A stretch of 62,068 nucleotides of DNA from Chloroflexi bacterium 54-19 (GCA_001898225.1 MKTJ01000033.1:1-62068); one strand, 5' to 3'; positions 18,504-27,271 are shown, counted from the stretch's first letter. Notes: generated by a model from the letters alone, not told the origin. Numbers and translations: made by a program.

Positions 18504-18620
18504 TATCCGTTTTATATCTTGCGCGTAACCAGTGACGCGCTGCTTTCATTTTGATTTTTGGGACTTGTCAACCCGCTTTTTTCATTCCGGTCTTTACCAA
18601 GCCCCTCCTCTTTTATTTCA

Positions 18621-18696
18621 GGACTTTCGCTTGAAACGCTCTTATCCAGTTTTTTCCAGCTATTTTCAGCCCTTTCCAGGCTCGAAGCGAAAGCCG
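18621..18696 (+). repeat. Structured dispersed element, copy A
   Basis: It starts GGACTTTCGCTTGAAAC and ends AAGCGAAAGCCG. CTTTCGCTT and AAGCGAAAG close it as a 9-bp stem, and the 3' edge runs into TTTTTTTTATTTTTT, so in this orientation it looks like a terminator-ended hairpin. Two related copies are at 40316-40401 and (inverted) 40555-40632. It lies between gmd, which has its own terminator, and the amidase gene. Confidence 0.65.
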
Positions 18697-18760
18697 TTTT
18701 TTTTATTTTTTGACTGCCTGCTAATTTATAACAACCTGGCAACCTGGGAGAAACCTTATT

Positions 18761-21100
18761 TTGAATGATGAAAACCGCACTATTCCAGTTAATTCCGCTT
18801 CAAATTCCGACGCCTTTCTTTCCGGCGAAACCTCGAACAATCTCACAAAAAAAGGGCAGAGCCGCCGCCGTTTTCTCAGGCTGGCCGGGCAGACCACCCT
18901 TTTAGGGGCCGGGCTGGCGGTCTTGCCTTTTGGCGCGCTTAACCTTAACCAGACCCAAACAACCCAAATCGAAAACCCGGTCGCAACCGCCAGCGTACCC
19001 GCCGACTTCGTGGTCGAAAGCGGCTTCCCCCAGGGCGGCCCCTATACCTCGCCGGTCCGGGAGGTCGGCCAGGGCTATCATGCCATCGGCTCGTACTGGG
19101 AGGTCAGCGCCGGGAGCGGGGCAGCGGTAGAAATTGCCGTGCGCGGCAGCCAGGACGGCGTCACCTTTGACGACTGGCAGCACAGCCACGCCGACCCCAC
19201 CGAGGCTCCCCGCCACGCCGGGAAAGACCGCTTCTTCGGGCGGCTGCTTTACATAAAAGCGCCTTTCGTGCAATTCAAGCTGGATATTCCGGCGGGAGTC
19301 ACCGTCAGCCGGGCCGGGTTGACCTTCGTGGACCCCGGCGAGACTTCCCCCGCGACCCTGGCCCGTATCCAGGCCGTGACCACCCTGGCGACAGCTACGC
19401 CCACCGCGACCCCGGCCCAGACCGTTACGCCCGCGCCGACAACCCCGGCCCCATCTGTCACACCGACGCCGACGCCGACCCCACCGCCGGCCCCCTGGAC
19501 GGTCCCGCCCCTGGCAAGCCCGCCTGTCGTCAGCCGGGCCGACTGGGGCGCGGACGAAACGTTGCGGTTTAACTCGCTCGGCGAAGTCTGGCCGCCCGAA
19601 TACTGGTATCCCAAGGCCATCATCGTCCATCACAGCGATACCGGCCCCACGAACAACGACGACCCCTCCAAAGATGTCCGGGCTATCTACCGTTACCACG
19701 CCATTAGCCAGGGCTGGGGCGACATCGGCTACAACTTCCTGATTGACTGGCGCGGCGTTATCTACGAGGGGCGTTACGGTGGGGCGAACGTGGTCGGCGG
19801 TCACGCCCTGCAATACAACTACGGCAGCATCGGTATCTGCCTGATTGGCAACTTCGAAACCACGGCCCCCACCGCCGCCCAGCAGGACGCCCTGGTCAGG
19901 CTTATCGCCTGGCACGCCGCCATCCAGGACATTACCCCCATTGGCGACCTCTTTTTCGTGGACCGCATCATCCAGCCCATCAGCGGCCATCGCGACGTGC
20001 TGCAAACGGCCTGTCCCGGCGATAGCGGCTACGCTATCCTGCCGGACGTGCGCCAGAAAGTGTCGGCTATACTGGGGCAGGGGGTCGCGCAAGCCTGGCT
20101 GCAATCGCTCACCGTGACGCCCTCCACCGTGACCCTCGGCCAGACCGTCAAGGTCGAGGCAGTCGTGACCAACGTAGGCAAAATCCCGCTGGAAACCCAG
20201 GAACCGAAACCCAATTTCGCCTACAACCAGGACCAGACCTGGATTAGCGCGGCCCTGCCCAAGGAGACCGGGAAAGTCCGGCTCGGCCTCGACTTTACCG
20301 GCAACCAGGGCGTGACCTATCCCTACCGCTGGGGAATGGGCCAGACCCTCGCGCCCGGCGCGACGGCCACCATTACCGGCTTTATCAAAATGGAGTCTTA
20401 CGGGCGCAAGACGCTCTTTGGCGGGCTCAGCCAGGAGAACACCCGCTATTTCTCAGGCAATTTCGCCTTTACCGAGATAAACACGATTGCCGATGGGCCG
20501 AACCGGACCGTGCGGGCGGCCTCCCGCGCCAGCGAACCGAACACCCAATACTTCGACGCGACCGGCCACAACCTGCGCGGGGTCTTTCTCAACTACTGGA
20601 ACCAGTACGGCGGTCTGTCGCTCTTTGGCCTGCCCCTGACCGAGGAATTCGAGGAAGCCTCGGATACCCAGCCGGGTAAAACTTTCCTGGTGCAGTATTT
20701 CGAGCGCAACCGTTTCGAGTATCACCCCGAATACGCCGGGACGAAGGACGAGGTGCTGCTCGGTCTGCTGGGGGTCCAGCTAAACAGCGACCAGGTCTTT
20801 CCCCTGAGCACGCCCTTCAGGAATACGGCCAGCACGATTTACGTCCCGCAGACCAAACACAGCCTGGGCGGCGCTTTTTACAAGTACTGGCAGGCCCACG
20901 GCGGGCTGCCCATCTTTGGCTACCCCATCTCGGAGGAATATCCCGAAAAGAACCCTGACGACGGCAAGACCTACACGGTGCAGTATTTCGAGCGCAACCG
21001 CTTCGAGTATCACCCCGAATTCAAGGGCACGCCATACGAGGTGCTGCTCGGTCTTTTGGGGACGGAGTTATGCCGCCGCAAGGGGTGGATTACAGGGTAG
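18761..21100 (+). CDS. TAT-exported PGRP/amidase_2 peptidoglycan amidase
   Basis: The 779-residue protein has a twin-arginine signal (RRRFLR at 35-40, then a hydrophobic stretch). An N-terminal beta domain precedes a Thr/Pro-rich linker (residues about 205-245). The amidase_2/PGRP domain carries zinc ligands in VHHSD (about 289), GHRDV and ACPGD (about 416), so it probably cleaves N-acetylmuramoyl-L-alanine bonds in the wall. The C-terminus has two repeats of about 75 residues sharing QYFERNRFEYHPE and LLGLLG, with LFGLP/IFGYP cores, likely wall-binding. The start is TTG, with GGGAG ten bases ahead. The TAG stop abuts heptad-type sequence. Confidence 0.87.
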   Translation: MNDENRTIPVNSASNSDAFLSGETSNNLTKKGQSRRRFLRLAGQTTLLGAGLAVLPFGALNLNQTQTTQIENPVATASVPADFVVESGFPQGGPYTSPVREVGQGYHAIGSYWEVSAGSGAAVEIAVRGSQDGVTFDDWQHSHADPTEAPRHAGKDRFFGRLLYIKAPFVQFKLDIPAGVTVSRAGLTFVDPGETSPATLARIQAVTTLATATPTATPAQTVTPAPTTPAPSVTPTPTPTPPPAPWTVPPLASPPVVSRADWGADETLRFNSLGEVWPPEYWYPKAIIVHHSDTGPTNNDDPSKDVRAIYRYHAISQGWGDIGYNFLIDWRGVIYEGRYGGANVVGGHALQYNYGSIGICLIGNFETTAPTAAQQDALVRLIAWHAAIQDITPIGDLFFVDRIIQPISGHRDVLQTACPGDSGYAILPDVRQKVSAILGQGVAQAWLQSLTVTPSTVTLGQTVKVEAVVTNVGKIPLETQEPKPNFAYNQDQTWISAALPKETGKVRLGLDFTGNQGVTYPYRWGMGQTLAPGATATITGFIKMESYGRKTLFGGLSQENTRYFSGNFAFTEINTIADGPNRTVRAASRASEPNTQYFDATGHNLRGVFLNYWNQYGGLSLFGLPLTEEFEEASDTQPGKTFLVQYFERNRFEYHPEYAGTKDEVLLGLLGVQLNSDQVFPLSTPFRNTASTIYVPQTKHSLGGAFYKYWQAHGGLPIFGYPISEEYPEKNPDDGKTYTVQYFERNRFEYHPEFKGTPYEVLLGLLGTELCRRKGWITG

Positions 21101-21130
21101 TTTTTAGTTTTTAGTGTTCAGTTTTTAGTA
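21097..21130. repeat. Short TTTTTAG/TGTTCAG repeat array
   Basis: TAGTTTTTAGTTTTTAGTGT-type units begin at the amidase stop codon and end in TAAAAATG. It belongs to the same family as the longer heptad arrays. Confidence 0.75.
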
Positions 21131-21185
21131 AAAATGCGATATTGAGGGGCGGTACCGCCGCCGCCCACCACTACCGGCGGATAAT

Positions 21186-21233
21186 AAAACAAGAGTCGTC
21201 CCAGGTTCAAAATTCGGGACGACTCTTGTTTTT
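21186..21233 (+). terminator. Terminator of the amidase gene
   Basis: A perfect 17-bp stem: 21186-21202 (AAAACAAGAGTCGTCCC) pairs with 21216-21232, and the T-run is part of the distal arm. Confidence 0.85.
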
Positions 21234-21333
21234 AAACTATCTTTTACACCTGAGACACCCCGCCCATTTGCTATATATAAGCATGTCGACCTTCATAAAT
21301 TGTCTGGATTCGCTAACCTCTTATCGTTTGGCC

Positions 21334-21362
21334 TTGACAAGCCGGGAGAGAGAGCCTAAAAT
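21334..21362 (+). promoter_or_regulatory. Promoter of quinone oxidoreductase gene
   Basis: TTGACA at 21334-21339, a 17-nt spacer and TAAAAT at 21357-21362 match the sigma-70 consensus closely. The predicted start is near 21369. Confidence 0.7.
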
Positions 21363-21378
21363 CAGACCCGGTAAAACA

Positions 21379-21392
21379 TGACGTTTACGTCA
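21379..21392. promoter_or_regulatory. Palindromic operator candidate
   Basis: TGACGT-TT-ACGTCA is a perfect inverted repeat ten or so bases downstream of the predicted transcription start. A protein bound here would block elongation or initiation, so it is a likely repressor site. The regulator is not identified. Confidence 0.45.
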
Positions 21393-21429
21393 ACTTTATA
21401 TTTATTTTCCAGGAGTGTAATAAAAAATT

Positions 21430-22350
21430 ATGAGTAAAGCAGCAATGATGGAAGCGTTTGGCGGCATCGAGAATCTCGAACTTCGCGATATTGACGAGCC
21501 GCATGCCGGGGCCGGGCAAATCAGGGTGCGCGTTACGGCAGCCGGGTTAAACCCGATGGACTGGATAATGACCGCTAACGACCAGGTAGCAGCCAGGTTC
21601 GGTCTGACCCTACCGGTAGGGTTTGGGACTGACTTTGCGGGGGTCGTGGATGAAATCGGGGAAGGAGTAACCGCTTTCAAAACGGGTGACCGGGTGTTTG
21701 GGGCGGCGGTTTCGAGGTCGGTGGCCGACCACATTGTCCTAAATCTTAACGGCTCAAACAACGATGATGTGCATCATACCCCGGACGGTCTGGCTGACAA
21801 TGTGGCCGCTACCCTGGATATTGCGGCCCGGACGGCGGCAGTGGCCCTGGACGTGTTCAAGCCTGGCGCGGGAGATACCGTCCTGATTGGCGGGGCCGCC
21901 GGGGGTGTAGGGATTTTCGCGGTCCAACTCGCCCGCCTGGCCGGGGCCAGGGTGATTGGGACGGGTTCCGAATCCTCGTTCGATTTTCTACGCAGTTTGG
22001 GCGCTGAGCCGGTAACTTACGGTGAGGGCCTGGCCGAGCGCGTAAGAGCCCTCGCGCCCGGTGGCATCACCGCCGCCACCGACCTTTACGGGACGGAAAC
22101 CGTCGCGGCAGCCCGCAAGCTTGGTGTGCCGGATAGCCGCATTTCGGTTATAGCCGCCCAGGTCCCCGGCGTCAGGGGTGTTACAGGGGCTAATGCCGCT
22201 CCCGGTACCCTTGAAAGGGTCGCCGAACTGGTTGTCGCGGGTAAGATTATAGTACCCATCGCGGCAACTTACCCGGTCGAGCAAATCCAGGAAGCCGCCA
22301 GGTTCCAGGCCACCCGCCACGCCCACGGCAAGGTCGTTGTAACCCTGTAA
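21430..22350 (+). CDS. NADP-dependent quinone/alkenal oxidoreductase (MDR)
   Basis: The 306-residue medium-chain reductase lacks zinc-binding residues. It has GLNPMDWIM in the GroES-like part and LIGGAAGGVGIFAVQLARLAG in the Rossmann part (near residue 155). The C-terminus HGKVVVTL is typical of the QOR group. It probably reduces quinones or reactive enones. GGAG lies about 13 bases before the ATG, slightly far. It has its own promoter and palindrome upstream. It converges with the RibD/DHFR-like gene. Confidence 0.85.
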   Translation: MSKAAMMEAFGGIENLELRDIDEPHAGAGQIRVRVTAAGLNPMDWIMTANDQVAARFGLTLPVGFGTDFAGVVDEIGEGVTAFKTGDRVFGAAVSRSVADHIVLNLNGSNNDDVHHTPDGLADNVAATLDIAARTAAVALDVFKPGAGDTVLIGGAAGGVGIFAVQLARLAGARVIGTGSESSFDFLRSLGAEPVTYGEGLAERVRALAPGGITAATDLYGTETVAAARKLGVPDSRISVIAAQVPGVRGVTGANAAPGTLERVAELVVAGKIIVPIAATYPVEQIQEAARFQATRHAHGKVVVTL

Positions 22351-22365
22351 GCAGTAACAAGATGC

Positions 22366-22395
22366 AAAAAAAAAGGGGAATAGTATCTACTCCCC
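22366..22395 (-). terminator. Terminator of the DHFR-like gene
   Basis: On the minus strand a GGGGAGTAG/CTATTCCCC stem with one mismatch is followed by an uninterrupted T-run (complement of 22366-22374). Confidence 0.75.
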
Positions 22396-22401
22396 AGGCC
22401 G

Positions 22402-22956
22402 TCATGAGTTTTCGGGCCGGTAGATAAGGGCCAGGGTGCCGGAATCGAGGGTCTTGCTTTCGACCAGTCGCAACTTATGCATGGCCGTCCCTTCCGGGAA
22501 GAAGCGTCTGCCCCGGCCCATGATGAACGGTTCGACCAGGAAGCGGTACTCGTCAATCAGGCCCGTACCCTGGAGCGACTGGACCAGGGTCGCGCTGCCG
22601 TCAATAATTATGTCTTTGCCCGGCTGCTGTTTGAGCCTGGCAATTTCTTCCACCACATTTTCGCGGAGGATGGTCGATTCCTTCCAGGGAGCCTCGGTGA
22701 GGGTGGTCGAAACCACCACCTTTTGCATACGGTTGAGGAGCGGTCCCGGCCCGTCGCCGGTCGTCTGCTGGGACCAGCCCGGCCAGAGCATCTCATAGGT
22801 GGTGCGACCCAGCATATAAATATCGCCCTGGGAGTATTGCTCGGTGATGTAATCCATCCTGGCCTGGCTATTGGTATTTTGCCACCAGTAATCCATGGTA
22901 TTCGCGTCAAAGACGCCATCGAAGGTCAGCCAGGCTTTAACCCACAGCTTTCTCAT
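22402..22956 (-). CDS. Dihydrofolate reductase family (RibD C-terminal) protein
   Basis: The 184-residue protein fits the RibD-C/DHFR-like family: MRKLWVKAWLTFDGVFD, YMLGRTTYEMLWPGW, a DIIIDGSATLVQSL strand-helix, and FLVEPFIMGRGRRFF. Such stand-alone proteins bind NADPH, but their substrates are mostly unknown. I chose the ATG at 22956 because AAGGAG sits eight bases upstream; an ATG six codons earlier overlaps that site. Confidence 0.82.
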   Translation of the reverse strand: MRKLWVKAWLTFDGVFDANTMDYWWQNTNSQARMDYITEQYSQGDIYMLGRTTYEMLWPGWSQQTTGDGPGPLLNRMQKVVVSTTLTEAPWKESTILRENVVEEIARLKQQPGKDIIIDGSATLVQSLQGTGLIDEYRFLVEPFIMGRGRRFFPEGTAMHKLRLVESKTLDSGTLALIYRPENS

Positions 22957-23116
22957 CCCGGTTCTCCTTTTCATCGTCGAAATTTCTTCTTTTCTGTCTT
23001 CTATTTCTTTAGGTTGCTTCTATAGTATGCAAATAACAGGTAATTAGAGCCACTCTTATATACAGGCCCAAAAAGATTAAGCCCATTGTGATGAAAAATC
23101 TGCGGCCTTGCTTTAG

Positions 23117-23310
23117 TTAGTAATCAGAAGCCGGTAGACGGTAGCCAGGTTTTTCATTCTCTGATTACTGCCTTCTGCCCTCTGCCTTCTGCCTTCTGAT
23201 TACTGCCTTCTGCCCTCTGCCTTCTGCCCTCTGCCTTCTGCCTTCTGATTACTGCCTTCTGCCTTCTGCCTTCTGATTTCTGCCCTCTGCCTTCTGCCCT
23301 CTGATTACTG
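23117..23310. repeat. Heptad array upstream of hisG
   Basis: A short purine arm (AGTAATCAGAAGCCGGTAG, 23117-23150) is followed by a long pyrimidine arm (CTGCCTT, CTGCCCT, CTGATTA units, about 23157-23310). The rest of the gap between the DHFR-like gene and hisG holds only the hisG promoter. Confidence 0.85.
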
Positions 23311-23321
23311 CCCAAACCCAT

Positions 23322-23351
23322 TTGCCGGGGGCGGGTCATTTAGGGTACAAT
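23322..23351 (+). promoter_or_regulatory. Putative hisG promoter
   Basis: TTGCCG at 23322-23327, an 18-nt spacer and TACAAT at 23346-23351 lie right after the heptad array and about 70 bases before the ATG. Confidence 0.5.
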
Positions 23352-23421
23352 CTGGCTGCATTTGTGAAAAATTTGCTAATGATAATATGTGGCAACCTGG
23401 AACAGGATGAAATAATTTCCA

Positions 23422-24345
23422 ATGAGCGACTCACCCGTTACCCGGCAGTCCCGCCTCGGCTCCAACTCCAACACCGAGGAGCAGCCTCGTTTGCGGCTGG
23501 CGATCCAGAAAGAAGGACGCCTGACCGACCATACTCTAAACCTGTTGCGCCAGTGCGGCCTGGAATTCGATAGCTACAAGCAGCGTCTTTTCAGCACCGT
23601 CCGCAACTTCGAAATGGACATTCTCTTTAGCCGCGACGACGATATTCCCGAATATATCGAGTCGGGCACGGTTGACCTCGGCGTGGTCGGCCAGAACCTG
23701 ATTTACGAAGAAGGCGTCGATGTTGCCGAGCTACAGGCGGTCGGCTTCGGCCACTGCTCGCTGGTCGTGGCGGTCCCCAAAGAGAGCGGCCTGACCAGCC
23801 CGAAACAGCTTGGCGGCCTCAAAATTGCCACCAGCTACCCCAAGTCGGCGGAAAAATATCTCAAAAGCATCGGGGTCAAGGCGGAAGTGGTCACCCTGAG
23901 CGGCGCGGTTGAGCTTGCGCCGAGCCTGGGAGTGGCGAACGCGATTGTCGAAATCACCGCCACGGGCAGTTCGCTGGCCCTGAACGACCTGGCCCCGATT
24001 GAGACCATCATCAAAAGCGAGGCGGTCCTGGCGGCCAACAAACACTCGCTCCAGCACCCCTACAAAGCCAAAAATATCAACCGGCTGCTGGTCAGGGTGC
24101 GGGCGGCCCTTTCGGCCAAAGACTTCAAGTACCTGGTGATGAACGTGCCGCGCCAGAACCTGGATAAAGTGGTCGCGGTCGTGCCGGGTCTCAAAAGCCC
24201 CACGGTCGTGCCGCTCAACGACCCCGACTGGGTCGGCGTGCATACGGTCATCCGGCAGGACACTTTCTGGGAAGTTATCGAGCAACTCAAGGAAGCCGGG
24301 GCCGGGGGCATCCTGGTGGTCCCAATCGAACAAATCGTCATGTAG
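23422..24345 (+). CDS. hisG: ATP phosphoribosyltransferase (long form)
   Basis: The first enzyme of histidine biosynthesis joins ATP and PRPP. The 307-residue protein starts its domain at RLRLAIQKEGRLTDHTLNLL, has DLGVVGQNLIYEEGVDV and the PRPP loop region EITATGSSLALNDL. The C-terminal ACT-like regulatory domain (MNVPRQNLDKVVAVVPGL to GAGGILVVPIEQIV) marks the long, HisZ-independent, histidine-inhibited form. It stands away from other his genes and is followed 14 bases later by a MOSC gene, probably in one transcript. Confidence 0.93.
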   Translation: MSDSPVTRQSRLGSNSNTEEQPRLRLAIQKEGRLTDHTLNLLRQCGLEFDSYKQRLFSTVRNFEMDILFSRDDDIPEYIESGTVDLGVVGQNLIYEEGVDVAELQAVGFGHCSLVVAVPKESGLTSPKQLGGLKIATSYPKSAEKYLKSIGVKAEVVTLSGAVELAPSLGVANAIVEITATGSSLALNDLAPIETIIKSEAVLAANKHSLQHPYKAKNINRLLVRVRAALSAKDFKYLVMNVPRQNLDKVVAVVPGLKSPTVVPLNDPDWVGVHTVIRQDTFWEVIEQLKEAGAGGILVVPIEQIVM

Positions 24346-24359
24346 GCAAAAGGTAAGGA

Positions 24360-25232
24360 ATGAGCGTAACCAGCGAGGTCGAGCCGGTCAAAGCCCAGGT
24401 CGAACGGGCCACCGTCACGGCCCTTTACTACTACCCGGTCAAATCGTGCGCCGGTATCCGGCTCGACGAAGCCGAGATTACCGAGACAGGCATCCGGCAC
24501 GACCGCGAGTTGATGGTGGTCGAAAGCGGCACGAACGAGTTCCTGACCCAGCGCGAACTGCCGCGCATGGCCCTGATACACCCCTACATCGAAGGGAAAA
24601 ACTTACGCCTGACCGCGCCCGGTATGGCCGACCTCGAAATCGAGATGACCTTCGAGGGCTGGGCCGAGCCGGCCAAAGTCTGGAAGGATACCGTCCAGGC
24701 GCTGGACCAGGGTGTGGAAGCAGCCGACTGGCTGAGCGACTTCCTGAAGACGCCGGTCCGGTTGGTACGGATGGCTCCCGACTACACCCGCCACGTGAAC
24801 CCGGACTACGCCCTCCAACCGGGCGACCACGTGGGGTTTGCCGACGCTTACCAGTTCTTATTGATTTCGGAAGAATCGCTGGCCGACCTGAACCGCCGCC
24901 TGGCCGAACCGCTCCCGATGAACCGTTTCCGGCCCAATATTGTCATCGCAGGGAGCGACCTGCCCTTCACGGAAGATTACCTGCGGCGGTTTAAGCTCGG
25001 TTCGCTGGTCTTCCAGGCGGTCAAACCCTGCGCCCGCTGCGCCATTACAACCACCAACCAGGCCACGGCTGCCGTCAGCAAGGAGCCGTTAAAGACGCTG
25101 GCGACCTTCCGGCGCGGCCCCAAGGGCGTCATGTTCGGGCAGAACCTTATCCACGAGAACACGGGCCGGTTGCGGGTCGGTGCGCCCCTGGAGGTCTTGC
25201 AACTCCGCGAACCCCAAAAACTAAAGTCTTAA
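24360..25232 (+). CDS. MOSC domain protein (mARC/YcbX-like)
   Basis: The 290-residue protein has an N-terminal beta-barrel MOSC_N domain (VTALYYYPVKSCAGIRLDEAEI, GIRHDRELMVV) and a C-terminal MOSC domain with FQAVKPCARCAITTTNQ, where the conserved cysteine would bind the molybdenum cofactor sulfur. Relatives reduce N-hydroxylated bases with electrons from partner proteins. It lies 14 bases behind hisG and ends before a terminator. Confidence 0.85.
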   Translation: MSVTSEVEPVKAQVERATVTALYYYPVKSCAGIRLDEAEITETGIRHDRELMVVESGTNEFLTQRELPRMALIHPYIEGKNLRLTAPGMADLEIEMTFEGWAEPAKVWKDTVQALDQGVEAADWLSDFLKTPVRLVRMAPDYTRHVNPDYALQPGDHVGFADAYQFLLISEESLADLNRRLAEPLPMNRFRPNIVIAGSDLPFTEDYLRRFKLGSLVFQAVKPCARCAITTTNQATAAVSKEPLKTLATFRRGPKGVMFGQNLIHENTGRLRVGAPLEVLQLREPQKLKS

Positions 25233-25264
25233 GCCCCAACAGCACCATAACACCATAAAAAGAT

Positions 25265-25298
25265 AGCCGGTAGAGGTTTTGTCCCCTACCGGCTTTTG
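25265..25298 (+). terminator. Terminator of hisG-MOSC operon
   Basis: AGCCGGTAG (25265-25273) pairs with CTACCGGCT (25286-25294), followed by TTTTGC. Confidence 0.75.
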
Positions 25299-25362
25299 CT
25301 TTTCTGTCTTTTACGTTCAACGTTGTTTTGTGCCTTTAGTGCCAGCCCTTGCGCGCATGATT

Positions 25363-25489
25363 TTGTCCAGCGGACCGGCGAGAATCCTCCGGGTACCTTC
25401 GCGGCGCACCCCAAAGGTGCGGCCGTAGGTTGGGATAAGAATGAAAACCTGGTTTCTGACTACTACCCTCTGACCTCTGACTACTAAAC
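25363..25489. repeat. Mixed dispersed repeats between MOSC and parvulin genes
   Basis: TTGTCCAGCGGACCGGCGAG (25363-25382) matches the start of the CGGAATGACA repeat family. A GGCGCACC-ccaaa-GGTGCGGCC hairpin follows, and CTGACTA/CTGACCT heptads end at about 25489. There is no gene in this 312-base gap. Confidence 0.65.
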
Positions 25490-25544
25490 ACTTTTCACGT
25501 TCAACGTTGTTTCGCGACCTAAAGGGCACGTTCAACGAACTGCT

Positions 25545-25919
25545 TTACTTGAGGCGTTTGACGATATGCCAGCCGTAGGGGCTGGTGCGCGGGTCGTAAT
25601 CGGCGATACCAACCTGGCCGACTTCGAGCGGGAAGCCGGTATCACCAAAGGCGGCGACCATCTGGTTGCGCGGATATTCACCACGGGCCGGGGATACCCC
25701 CAGGTTCGACATCCCGTAGATGCCGGGAGCCTGGTCGTCGGTGTAGTTGCGGACCAGGGCGTCGAAGTCAGCGCCTTCCTGGGCCTGTTTGAGCAGGTCG
25801 TAAGCCAGGGCGCGGGCCTGCTCCTGGTTCCGTTTGACCGGTTGGCCCGGCAAACTGCCCGAAAAAGCAATCAGGATATGCTGGACCTGGATATGGTCCG
25901 GCTCATTTTTCATAGTCAT
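25545..25919 (-). CDS. PpiC/parvulin-type peptidyl-prolyl isomerase domain protein
   Basis: The 124-residue protein is essentially one parvulin domain: VQHILIAFSGS, ALAYDLLKQAQEGADFDALVRNYTDD, LGVSPARGEYPRNQMVAAF, and the terminal YGWHIVKRL. Parvulins catalyse cis-trans isomerisation of proline peptide bonds. No signal peptide or membrane anchor is present, so it is probably cytosolic, unlike PrsA/SurA. AAAGGAAATC lies ahead of the ATG. Confidence 0.85.
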   Translation of the reverse strand: MTMKNEPDHIQVQHILIAFSGSLPGQPVKRNQEQARALAYDLLKQAQEGADFDALVRNYTDDQAPGIYGMSNLGVSPARGEYPRNQMVAAFGDTGFPLEVGQVGIADYDPRTSPYGWHIVKRLK

Positions 25920-26072
25920 TGAAAGATTTCCTTTCCTTGTTTCCTGCTAAGAATAGTTGTTCCGGCGGTTATTATACCCACCTTTGGCCCGCTTGGGAAA
26001 TAAAACAGGGGCGTTGCCCTGAATTTTTCCTGAAAAAACTCTGAATTCCGCTATTGCAGCATATAGAATACC

Positions 26073-26101
26073 TTGACAGGCATAGTAATATGAGATATAT
26101 T
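26073..26101 (+). promoter_or_regulatory. Promoter of the PadR operon
   Basis: TTGACA at 26073-26078, a 17-nt spacer and TATATT at 26096-26101 form a near-consensus promoter 23 bases before the padR start codon. Confidence 0.7.
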
Positions 26102-26123
26102 GTAATCAATGAGGTGAAACACT

Positions 26124-26453
26124 ATGATTGATAACAAAATCTCCCCGGATTTGCTGCGAGGGCATACCGATACAATGATTTTGAGGCTGCTGCTGGGCGG
26201 GGATAAGTACGGGTACGAAATATCGAAGTTAATCCAGGCCAACTCCAACGGCGAGTACGAGCTCAAAGAAGCGACCATGTATTCGAGCCTCAAAAGGCTG
26301 GAAAATGACGGCGGCATCACCTCGTACTGGGGCGACGAAACGCAGGGCGGCAGGCGCAAATATTACCGGGTTACCGAAAAGGGCCGGGAAATTTATTTCG
26401 AAAACAAGCAAAACTGGGAGTACGCCAAGCAGGTCCTGGACCAATTATTATAG
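26124..26453 (+). CDS. PadR family transcriptional regulator
   Basis: The 109-residue winged-helix protein has the PadR pattern LRGHTDTMILRLLLGGDKYGYEI, ATMYSSLKRLENDG and GGRRKYYRVTEKGREI. PadR proteins repress stress or efflux genes, usually including their own operon. It is followed 18 bases later by a pentapeptide-repeat protein whose N-terminus is a typical PadR-partner domain. The two probably form one regulated unit. Confidence 0.9.
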   Translation: MIDNKISPDLLRGHTDTMILRLLLGGDKYGYEISKLIQANSNGEYELKEATMYSSLKRLENDGGITSYWGDETQGGRRKYYRVTEKGREIYFENKQNWEYAKQVLDQLL

Positions 26454-26471
26454 CGGAAGGTGGTAATAACC

Positions 26472-27194
26472 ATGAATGAAAAGTTAGCCCGGTACCTGGA
26501 CAGCCTGTTTTCGCCCTACGAAAATAGTGAGGCTGTACGGGAATTAAAAGAGGAATTGCTGAACAATGCGCAGGAAAGGCTGGCCGATTTCAAAAGACAG
26601 GGTTATGACGACGAAGCGGCCTATACTAAAACCATCAATTCCATCGGTGATGTTTCCGAAATTTTTAAAACTATCCCGGCCAGGGCTACCGGACTGCTGG
26701 AACTGGCCGAAAAGGATTTTTCCGATAAAGACCTCCGCGATTGCGACCTGAAGCGGGTCAAAATCCATTCTGGCAACTTCGACGACAGCACCCTGAAGGG
26801 GGCCGATTTTAGCGGGTCGGATTTAACCGGCAGCACCTTCAACGGTACCGAGCTAAAAAATGCCCGGTTTTTCGGGACCAACCTGAGCGGGGCCGAAATA
26901 GTCGAGGCCGACCTGCGCGGGGCCACTTTTAACGGCTGCGTCTTTGACAACACCGACTTTAACGGCTCGGACCTGACGGGAATATCTTTTGACAACCAGC
27001 AGTTTTCGGGCACCATCTTTGACGAGGCTGTCCTGAAAGGGGTTTCGTTCAGGAACGCGGTTTTTATAAGTGTCTCGTTCCGGGAAGCGGTAGACCTGAA
27101 AAAGGCCAACTTTGACGGCGCGACGATGGACCGCGCCACCTACGGCTCCCTGAAAAGCAACAACGCCAATTTAGCAAACGTCACCCTGGTTTAA
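26472..27194 (+). CDS. Pentapeptide-repeat protein with permease-prefix-like N-terminus
   Basis: With the ATG at 26472 (GGAAGGTGG upstream) it has 240 residues. Residues 1-75 (MNEKLARYLDSLFSPYENSE, ERLADFKRQGYDDEAAYTK) resemble the DUF1700/permease-prefix domain usually encoded beside PadR regulators. From about residue 90 there are some 25 pentapeptide units (A(D/N)LxG/F type: DFSGSDLTGSTFNGTELKN), expected to fold as a right-handed quadrilateral beta-helix. No membrane helix is seen. The usual membrane effector of this gene pair seems to be replaced by the repeat domain. Confidence 0.8.
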   Translation: MNEKLARYLDSLFSPYENSEAVRELKEELLNNAQERLADFKRQGYDDEAAYTKTINSIGDVSEIFKTIPARATGLLELAEKDFSDKDLRDCDLKRVKIHSGNFDDSTLKGADFSGSDLTGSTFNGTELKNARFFGTNLSGAEIVEADLRGATFNGCVFDNTDFNGSDLTGISFDNQQFSGTIFDEAVLKGVSFRNAVFISVSFREAVDLKKANFDGATMDRATYGSLKSNNANLANVTLV

Positions 27195-27242
27195 GAATTT
27201 CCCCACTCTCATAACCAACTAACTTTCAGAATACGAAGATAC

Positions 27243-27271
27243 GCCGGACCTGTGTAGGTCCGGCTCTTTTT
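27243..27271 (+). terminator. Terminator of the PadR-pentapeptide operon
   Basis: GCCGGACC (27243-27250) and GGTCCGGC (27257-27264) form a perfect stem with a 6-nt loop, followed by TCTTTTT. Confidence 0.88.

Noticed and set aside
18702..18732. Promoter TTGACT...TATAAC upstream of the amidase gene
   Set aside because: The -35 (18710) and -10 (18727) are only about 11 bases apart, too close for a sigma-70 promoter.
18902..20104. 400-codon open frame on the minus strand
   Set aside because: It lies fully inside the TAT-exported amidase gene, has Gly/Arg/Asp-rich composition typical of the complement of GC-rich coding DNA, and matches no family.
23154..23339. 61-codon open frame rich in Gln, Glu, Arg and Lys (QKAEGRGQ repeats)
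   Set aside because: It is translated heptad repeat; the 7-base period in a stop-free strand gives such frames at several arrays, including 13814-14080.
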